This document shows, one piece after another, positions 42,647 to 47,749 of a stretch of DNA of 47,749 nucleotides. Below the pieces are notes generated by a model. That model saw only the letters and a program-made list of their open reading frames with translations, ran no database searches and had not been told where the DNA came from. The DNA is from an uncultured Lentisphaerota bacterium (lineage in GTDB: Bacteria; Verrucomicrobiota; Lentisphaeria; Victivallales; GWF2-50-93). The stretch covers positions 1 to 47,749 of the forward strand of contig CAIQLG010000127.1 in the NCBI GenBank assembly GCA_903872565.1. Reading direction: 5' to 3'. Position 1 is the first letter of the stretch, and every line of letters begins with the position of its first letter. The position numbers and the translations under genes were made by a program.

Positions 42647-43206
42647 TGGGTAGATTCGAATTTAATGCGTTAAAGTTAAAGGGTGCATATATAATAAGAC
42701 CAACATCGCATACTGACGATAGGGGTATTTTCACCCGCATTTTCTGTGCAAATGAATTTAGAAGCATAGGTCTTGAACGCCCATTCGTCCAGGTCAACCA
42801 TTCGATGACCTCCCAAAAAGGATGTGTCCGAGGTATGCATTACCAAAAACCTCCCAGAGCCGATGTACGGCTTGTTAAATGCATTTCCGGCGCTGTCTAT
42901 GATGTTATAGTTGATTTGCGACAGGATTCTCCTACCTTTCTGCACTGGCATTCCGAAAGGCTTGATCCCTTGAACATGCTGATGATTTTTGTTCCTGAGG
43001 GTTTCGCACACGGTTTTCAAACATTGGAACCAAAAAGTGAATTGCTATATTTCCATGTCCAACCATATTCGCCTGAATATGAAGAGGGAATAAGACACGA
43101 TGATCCTGCTTTGTCCATAGAATGGCCTCTTGAAGCTTCGTCTATTTCATCCCGCGACCGCAACCATCCATTAATTGGCAGTTGTTTCAAAGGTGTCAAA
43201 TTGTAA
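42646..43206 (+). CDS. RmlC-like dTDP-4-dehydrorhamnose 3,5-epimerase family protein
   Basis: A 186 aa cupin epimerase: HTDDRGIFTRIFCANEF, the catalytic-His motif GCVRGMHYQKPP (about 60-71), ISGAVYDVIVDLR, FVPEGFAHGFQTL and HVQPYSPEYEEGIRHDDPAL. It should epimerise the 4-keto-6-deoxy intermediate at C3 and/or C5, here on the CDP-linked sugar made by RfbF/RfbG. ATG 42646 overlaps the rfbG stop (TAATG) and has GGAG 6 nt upstream. The upstream TTG in the same frame is therefore unlikely. Whether it acts at one or both carbons is not visible. Confidence 0.9.
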   Translation: MGRFEFNALKLKGAYIIRPTSHTDDRGIFTRIFCANEFRSIGLERPFVQVNHSMTSQKGCVRGMHYQKPPRADVRLVKCISGAVYDVIVDLRQDSPTFLHWHSERLDPLNMLMIFVPEGFAHGFQTLEPKSELLYFHVQPYSPEYEEGIRHDDPALSIEWPLEASSISSRDRNHPLIGSCFKGVKL

Positions 43207-43255
43207 GTGTGTTCATTCCATCTGTTTTAATTTGATAATAAAAGGGATTTTTTTC

Positions 43256-44485
43256 ATGAACTGCCGTCACTGCAAGACTTTCCTCTCAGATGTCTTCATC
43301 GACCTCGTGAATGCACCCCCTTCAAACTCTTTTCTTGTAGAGGAAGACCTCGTACGTCCGGAAATATTTTACCCTCTTAAAGTGTTTGTCTGCAGGAACT
43401 GCTGGCTCGTGCAGACAGATGAAATGAAAAGTTCGTCTGAAATATTTAATTCGGAATATGCATATTACAGTTCATATTCAAGTACCTGGATTGAACATTC
43501 GAGAAGATTCGCTGAAATGATATGTGATAGGCTTTCTCTCAATGGAAACTCCCAAGTTATAGAAATAGCGTCAAACGACGGCTATCTACTGCAATTTTTC
43601 AAAGCCAAAGGCATTCCCTGTTTCGGGGTCGAACCGGCGGGTGGTGCAGCGGATGTGGCCAGATCCAAGGGGATAGAGACCATTGGAGATTTTTTTGGAA
43701 GGATGCTTTCCTCCAAGTTTGCAGAAAAAGGAATCATTGCTGATCTGATCGTTGGGAACAACGTGCTGGCTCACACTCCCGACATCAACGATTTTGTGGC
43801 GGGTCTGCCAGGAATTCTGTCCCCATCCGGAACGGTGACAATGGAATTTCCCCACCTGCTAAGGCTTATCGAAAATAGCCAGTTCGACACAATTTATCAT
43901 GAACATTTTTCATATTTGTCGCTCACGGCTGTGAGTCGCATATTTATGTCATTTGGATTGGAAATATATGATGTTGAAGAACTTACAACTCATGGAGGAT
44001 CACTTAGAATTTATGCGAGACATGCAAAAATAAGTAAAAGCCCCCCAGGAAGTAAGGTTGGTTCCATAATATCAATGGAGAAAAAATTTGGTCTTTTCAA
44101 TCTTGCTGTCTACTACGAATTTCAAAAAAAAGCCAACAAAATCAAGTATGATTTTCTTGATTTTCTCACGGAGGCCGCCATTGGAGGAAAAAAAATTATA
44201 GGATACGGAGCCGCCGCGAAAGGCAATACTTTGCTCAACTACTGCGGAGTTAAGAAAGACATGATTAGCTTTGTAGTGGACGCATCTCCAGCCAAACAGG
44301 GCAAATTTCTTCCTGGTAGCCATATCCCTGTTGTGGCAGAGAATGAAATCAAAAAGTTTCAACCCGATTTCGTCATTATTTTTCCATGGAATATTTCAGA
44401 AGAAATAATGTCACAGATAGAATACATCCGTGAATGGGGAGGTAAATTTGTAATTACCATTCCAAAATTGAAAATATGCGGCTGA
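43256..44485 (+). CDS. Sugar C-methyltransferase (TylCIII/NovU/KijD1-like)
   Basis: A 409 aa protein in the three-part layout of sugar C-methyltransferases. The N-terminal zinc domain has MNCRHCKTF and VFVCRNCWLVQTD (two Cys pairs). The SAM domain has VIEIASNDGYLLQFFKAKGI, GVEPAGGAADVARSKGIETI, ADLIVGNNVLAHTPDINDFV and FDTIYHEHFSYLSLTA, whose Tyr-His-Glu-His motif is the catalytic region. The C-terminal domain has GYGAAAKGNTLLNYCGV. It would add methyl to the carbon next to the 4-keto group. ATG 43256 follows AAAGGGA and gives the normal N terminus; an upstream in-frame extension to 43175 overlaps the epimerase gene and lacks family features. Confidence 0.9.
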   Translation: MNCRHCKTFLSDVFIDLVNAPPSNSFLVEEDLVRPEIFYPLKVFVCRNCWLVQTDEMKSSSEIFNSEYAYYSSYSSTWIEHSRRFAEMICDRLSLNGNSQVIEIASNDGYLLQFFKAKGIPCFGVEPAGGAADVARSKGIETIGDFFGRMLSSKFAEKGIIADLIVGNNVLAHTPDINDFVAGLPGILSPSGTVTMEFPHLLRLIENSQFDTIYHEHFSYLSLTAVSRIFMSFGLEIYDVEELTTHGGSLRIYARHAKISKSPPGSKVGSIISMEKKFGLFNLAVYYEFQKKANKIKYDFLDFLTEAAIGGKKIIGYGAAAKGNTLLNYCGVKKDMISFVVDASPAKQGKFLPGSHIPVVAENEIKKFQPDFVIIFPWNISEEIMSQIEYIREWGGKFVITIPKLKICG

Positions 44486-44524
44486 CACCGGTCGTAAAAT
44501 ATCGTCGAAAGGAGTGAACAGAAA

Positions 44525-45382
44525 TTGAAAATACTTGTTACAGGCGCCACAGGATTTATCGGTTGCCACGTGATTGATGCATTGCTCATGCAAAATCACA
44601 GAGTGATAGCAACTGGGAATCATCCCCGGGGACCGGAGTGGCACCGCTTGGCCAACTCCATAGAATACGTTTCCTGCGATCTGAATGATGACGTTGATTT
44701 TTTCTCTCTGTTTGGAAAACCTGAATCGACCGTGCATCTTGCATGGGAAGGACTTCCTAACTTCAAATCTTTTAATCATTTTGATAAAAACCTCGTGGCA
44801 AACTGTCGTTTTTTGAACAATCTAGTTAAGTCCGGCATGAAATACCTTACTGTGACAGGCACATGTCTAGAATACGGACTTCAGGAAGGAGAACTTGATG
44901 AGGAAATGGATACAAGGCCGACAACACCATACGGACTTGCAAAGGACACTTTAAAAAAATACCTTAATCTTCTACAGAAGGAAGTATCTTTCGATTTGAA
45001 TTGGCTTAGGTTGTTTTATATCTATGGAAATGGCCAAAATCCTAATTCCATTATTCCACAACTCCAGAAAGCAATAAGGAATGGAGATGATTTTTTCGAC
45101 ATGTCGCATGGAACCCAATCAAGAGATTATCTGCCTGTCGAGAAAGCCGCCGAAATAATTGTGAAGATTGCTTCGGCTCGAATAGGATTCGGAGTGACTA
45201 ACTGCTGCAGTGGCATACCAAGAAGCGTCTTAAGCCTGGTAGAGGAGGAGATTAAAAAAAATGGATCAGGGATTAGGCTGAATTCAGGAGTTCTGCCTCT
45301 TCCTGATTATGAACCATTTTCCTTTTGGGGTTCTACAAAGAAACTTGATACTGTGCTGGACATAATAAAAAAGAAAGGATAA
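44525..45382 (+). CDS. NAD-dependent epimerase/dehydratase (probable 4-ketoreductase)
   Basis: A 285 aa extended short-chain dehydrogenase: KILVTGATGFIGCHVIDALL (GxxGxxG), VHLAWEGLPNFKSFNH, TVTGTCLEYGLQEGELDEEM, and the catalytic TPYGLAKDTLKKYL (YxxxK, about 138-151). LRLFYIYGNGQNPNSIIPQL follows. Relatives in CDP-sugar clusters reduce the 4-keto group last. With no RfbH-type 3-dehydratase here, this enzyme probably finishes a branched 6-deoxyhexose. The TTG start is supported by AAAGGAG upstream. It is followed after one base by the CmcI-like gene. Confidence 0.87.
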   Translation: MKILVTGATGFIGCHVIDALLMQNHRVIATGNHPRGPEWHRLANSIEYVSCDLNDDVDFFSLFGKPESTVHLAWEGLPNFKSFNHFDKNLVANCRFLNNLVKSGMKYLTVTGTCLEYGLQEGELDEEMDTRPTTPYGLAKDTLKKYLNLLQKEVSFDLNWLRLFYIYGNGQNPNSIIPQLQKAIRNGDDFFDMSHGTQSRDYLPVEKAAEIIVKIASARIGFGVTNCCSGIPRSVLSLVEEEIKKNGSGIRLNSGVLPLPDYEPFSFWGSTKKLDTVLDIIKKKG

Positions 45383-45383
45383 A

Positions 45384-46121
45384 ATGAATTCTATAAGCGA
45401 ATTTCAAAAAGAATGCGAGCAAAGAATTGCTTCATATGAAAAAAATATGCAGCTGAGGAGAGCGGCGGATATCTTCATAGCCGAATCTGTAATTCCAAAA
45501 TATTCGTATAATTTCACATGGCTTGGAAGACCGATTATACAATATCCACAAGATATGATAGCCGTACAGGAAATTATATGGCAGACAAAGCCTGATCTGA
45601 TCATAGAAACTGGAATAGCACATGGTGGTTCTCTGATTTTTCATGCATCCATTCTGCAACTGCTCGGAAGAGGAAAAGTTCTTGGTATAGACTTGGATAT
45701 ACGCAAACATAACCGTAGTGAAATAGAGAATCATCCTCTTGCCAATATGATTACAATGCTCGAGGGATCCTCTACTTCTCCTGAAATTATTGGCAAAGTC
45801 GTGAAATTCGCCCTTGACTTTAAAAAAATAATGGTCGTTCTTGATTCGAACCACACATATGATCATGTCATCAAGGAGCTAGAACTTTATGCACCGATCG
45901 TTTCCGAAGGCTCCTATCTTATTGTCTTCGACACATTCATAGAAAATCTTCCTCCCAGCCTATATCCTGACCGTCCTTGGGAAAAAGGAAACAATCCCAT
46001 GACAGCCGTCCGCAATTTTTTGAATGTCAGTAAAGATTTCGAAGTGGACAGAAATATACAGAATAAACTGCTCATAACAACCGCGCCTGAAGGTTATCTC
46101 AGAAAAAAGAAAATCAATTAA
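45384..46121 (+). CDS. CmcI/cephalosporin hydroxylase family methyltransferase
   Basis: A 245 aa Rossmann protein with PDLIIETGIAHGGSLIFHAS (SAM site, about 69-88), GKVLGIDLDIRKHNR, KIMVVLDSNHTYDHVIKELE (about 152-171) and YLIVFDTFIENLP. The family is named after cephalosporin hydroxylase, but members in polysaccharide loci are mostly thought to be sugar O-methyltransferases. Adjacent to the branched-sugar genes, O-methylation of the same deoxysugar is the natural guess. It starts directly after the reductase stop with one base between (TAAAATG), and the GT2 follows after 2 nt. Confidence 0.86.
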   Translation: MNSISEFQKECEQRIASYEKNMQLRRAADIFIAESVIPKYSYNFTWLGRPIIQYPQDMIAVQEIIWQTKPDLIIETGIAHGGSLIFHASILQLLGRGKVLGIDLDIRKHNRSEIENHPLANMITMLEGSSTSPEIIGKVVKFALDFKKIMVVLDSNHTYDHVIKELELYAPIVSEGSYLIVFDTFIENLPPSLYPDRPWEKGNNPMTAVRNFLNVSKDFEVDRNIQNKLLITTAPEGYLRKKKIN

Positions 46122-46123
46122 AC

Positions 46124-47305
46124 ATGAAAAAACCTTTTTTTAGCATAATCATTCCGACAAAGAACAGGAGTTCGATTGTAGGCAACGCCATAGCCAGCCT
46201 TCAGATGCAGATTTTCGATGACATTGAGATAATAGTGGTGGACAACGACGATACCGAAAAAACCGCAAAGGCTGTCAGTAAAATTGATGATAGTCGAATC
46301 ATCCACTTCCGCACCGGAAATCTTTCCATGCCGGACAATTGGGAATTTGGGACAACAAAATGTCGTGGAGAATACATGCTTTTTCTGGAAGACAAGCAGG
46401 TTTTGAAGACATATGCCCTAGAGAAGGTATTCGATGCCGTGAACACTGGCAATCATAGAATCGTCAGTTGGCTCATGGATTATTTTGCGCATGGGAAGGT
46501 TGTGAAAAATCCAGACTGCCTGCCTGACGGATCTGCAAGAGAGTTAGAATCGGACCAGATTTTTTCAGACTTTGTTAATTTCAAGATTAGATGCGTCGGC
46601 GATGCTTTCCCACGCGGCATCAATTCATGTTTACACCGAGGACTTTCAGAAAAAATACATCGCGGACCTTTTTCCAGGCTCTGCCTAGCTTTTGCGCCTG
46701 ATCTTACAATGGGCTTCCAGCAGCTGAACATCGAAGACAGATTTTTCCACATTTCCGAGCCCCTTGTAACAAGCGATGCTAATGAACGATTCAGTAATGG
46801 CATGAGCATAATTCAAAAAGGAGAGTTGTTCCAAAAATTCATGAGCCAGATAGGATGGGATGTAGATGATTACCATAAATACGTTCCTTTAAAAATACGA
46901 ACCTTCCCAAATATTAATTTGAATGATTATTTCCATCTGGCATCAGTTCTGGGAGGCAGTATGGGCAGACATAAGCTGAATATTCCAAAATATTTCGCCT
47001 ATATCTATTTTGATATTATAGAGACTTCAGGAAATCTTCTAATTGATATGTCCGAGGAAATGGCACTCTGGCACAAGGCTCTGAACGAGCGGAACAGCGA
47101 ATTCAGGAAAGATGTTTTAGATGAACTCGAAAAATTCAAACAGATAAGGCAAATTTTCAAAAGACCGATCACCATAGGAGATAAATGCAAAACGATTGGG
47201 AAAATTTTAGGGTTGGACCATGTATGGAGAAGTATGAAAGGAACAAATCAAGATCCGGAAGTATATAAGGATATGCTTGACTACATCTCCCAAACAAAAT
47301 ATTGA
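46124..47305 (+). CDS. GT2 family glycosyltransferase
   Basis: A 393 aa protein. Residues 1-230 are a GT-A domain: FSIIIPTKNRSSIVGNAIAS, IIVVDNDDTEKTAKAVSKI, RTGNLSMPDNWEFGTTKCRG and the DxD-like LFLEDKQVLKTYALEK. The C-terminal 160 residues are a helical extension without obvious membrane segments (SEEMALWHKALNERNSEF...), of unknown role. As the last gene of the CDP-sugar cassette, it is the best candidate to transfer the branched deoxysugar. The gene ends where degraded sequence begins, which probably marks the edge of the functional locus. Confidence 0.85.
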   Translation: MKKPFFSIIIPTKNRSSIVGNAIASLQMQIFDDIEIIVVDNDDTEKTAKAVSKIDDSRIIHFRTGNLSMPDNWEFGTTKCRGEYMLFLEDKQVLKTYALEKVFDAVNTGNHRIVSWLMDYFAHGKVVKNPDCLPDGSARELESDQIFSDFVNFKIRCVGDAFPRGINSCLHRGLSEKIHRGPFSRLCLAFAPDLTMGFQQLNIEDRFFHISEPLVTSDANERFSNGMSIIQKGELFQKFMSQIGWDVDDYHKYVPLKIRTFPNINLNDYFHLASVLGGSMGRHKLNIPKYFAYIYFDIIETSGNLLIDMSEEMALWHKALNERNSEFRKDVLDELEKFKQIRQIFKRPITIGDKCKTIGKILGLDHVWRSMKGTNQDPEVYKDMLDYISQTKY

Positions 47306-47493
47306 AATGAAACTTCATAATATTTCTCGTTTCTCAAAATTGCAATACTAATGACATTCCTTTTTGCTAAAGCAGGAGAGATAAATTTCCTAGGCCTTGA
47401 CATCTTATGATTGGGACAAAAGGAGCAATTCATATTACAATTATTTGTAAGTTTTAAAAAACTTTCAACATTATTGCCTCTTTCTGGCCTTTC
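47300..47493 (-). pseudogene. N-terminal remnant of a radical SAM protein
   Basis: On the minus strand, directly after the stop of the fragment to its right, the frame reads ESFLKLTNNCNMNCSFCPNH and then KMSRPRKFISPALAKRNV. The three cysteines (codons at 47437-47439, 47425-47427 and 47416-47418) keep the CxxxCxxC spacing that binds the radical SAM 4Fe-4S cluster. Further on, EVSFQYF resembles the segment before GEPL in such proteins. No start codon is present and the frame ends within the GT2 gene, so only a short relic remains. Confidence 0.55.
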
Positions 47494-47749
47494 TCATTTA
47501 TCTTGGCTTCGGTTGCTTTTTTTAAGAATAACAGGCTGAGTAAATTCAATCCACTCAGCACATGATTCACCAGAGTGGCAGACAATCAGTGATACTTCTT
47601 TACCCTTGTAATCTGATAAATCAAACAATACATCCTAAATTGATTTTTTTTTGCCGCTAGGTTTTTTGGAAAGAAAAATTTCTGCAGGAATTCCAAGAAG
47701 GTTTAGTGCATAACGTTGCCGTTTCGACACCTCGCTTATCATCTCCGCG
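47494..47749 (-). pseudogene. C-terminal part of a gene interrupted by an in-frame TAG
   Basis: The minus-strand frame enters from the window edge as MISEVSKRQRYALNLLGIPA...KKKSI and hits TAG at 47637-47635. In the same frame it continues DVLFDLSDYKGKEVSLIVCH and AEWIEFTQPVILKK to a TGA at 47496-47494. The xDLSxYKGKEVxLxL pattern followed by a W...P-x-I strand is typical of the last beta-sandwich of large membrane or secreted proteins. Position -1 before DVLFDL is usually Trp, so TGG to TAG is a simple explanation. The parent gene extends beyond the window. Confidence 0.5.

Noticed and set aside
43175..43255. N-terminal extension of the C-methyltransferase
   Set aside because: It overlaps the epimerase gene and lacks family features; ATG 43256 has a good ribosome site and gives the normal zinc-binding start.
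1..47749. CRISPR array, tRNA or rRNA genes
   Set aside because: No regularly spaced repeats, cloverleaf-like sequence or rRNA signature was recognised on reading both strands; no scan could be run.

Overview
This window looks like a large surface-polysaccharide (O-antigen or exopolysaccharide type) region from an AT-rich, probably diderm bacterium. It holds about 37 intact-looking protein genes. Roughly 25 of them encode glycosyltransferases, integral-membrane GT-C enzymes, Wzy-like polymerases/ligases, a Wzx/MurJ-like flippase, nucleotide-sugar enzymes and decorating methyl- or acyltransferases. I cannot fix the taxon. The low GC, the several DUF4143 ATPases and the many small dispersed hairpin repeats suggest an uncultured environmental lineage (PVC-like or Omnitrophota-like), but this is a guess. 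No rRNA, tRNA or CRISPR array was seen.

Layout. (1) 150-4094: two GT4 genes around a B12-binding radical SAM gene. (2) 4095-8800: an accessory island with three intact AAA/DUF4143 ATPase genes, an internally deleted remnant of another ATPase, a 47-bp direct repeat and hairpin repeats. (3) 8868-14062: a tightly overlapping operon of an MBOAT O-acyltransferase, an SGNH-like partner, a GT2-methyltransferase fusion and a GT-C membrane enzyme. (4) 14246-15616: a promoter with a repeated operator-like site, then a coupled RHH antitoxin, PIN toxin and ERCC4-type nuclease. (5) 15666-21638: a broken GT-C gene, then a plus-strand block of GTs, a Wzy and a methyltransferase, mostly joined by ATGA overlaps. 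(6) 29695-21648, minus strand: seven abutting or overlapping genes (DUF4143 ATPase, ATP-grasp, PHP, GT4, second Wzy, GT2, GT-C). (7) 29873-34859: a zinc-ribbon methyltransferase, an FAD oxidoreductase, two gene fragments and a GT-C gene. (8) 34953-36451: an IS256/mutator-like insertion sequence whose transposase needs a -1 frameshift. (9) 36511-47305: GT-C, flippase, GT4, then a CDP-glucose branched-sugar cassette (RfbF, RfbG, 3,5-epimerase, C-methyltransferase, NAD-dependent reductase/epimerase, CmcI-like methyltransferase) and a GT2. (10) 47306-47749: remnants of a radical SAM gene and of a nonsense-interrupted gene on the minus strand.

Working together: the cytidylyltransferase, dehydratase, epimerase and C-methyltransferase would make a branched CDP-6-deoxysugar. 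GT2 and GT4 enzymes would assemble lipid-linked repeat units. The flippase would export them and the Wzy proteins polymerise or ligate them. GT-C enzymes and the MBOAT/SGNH pair would decorate them on the periplasmic side. Two Wzy genes, opposed operons, an IS and at least six gene remnants indicate a mosaic built by repeated gain and loss. The least explained parts are the coupled antitoxin-PIN-ERCC4 unit and the DUF4143 ATPases with their associated repeats.
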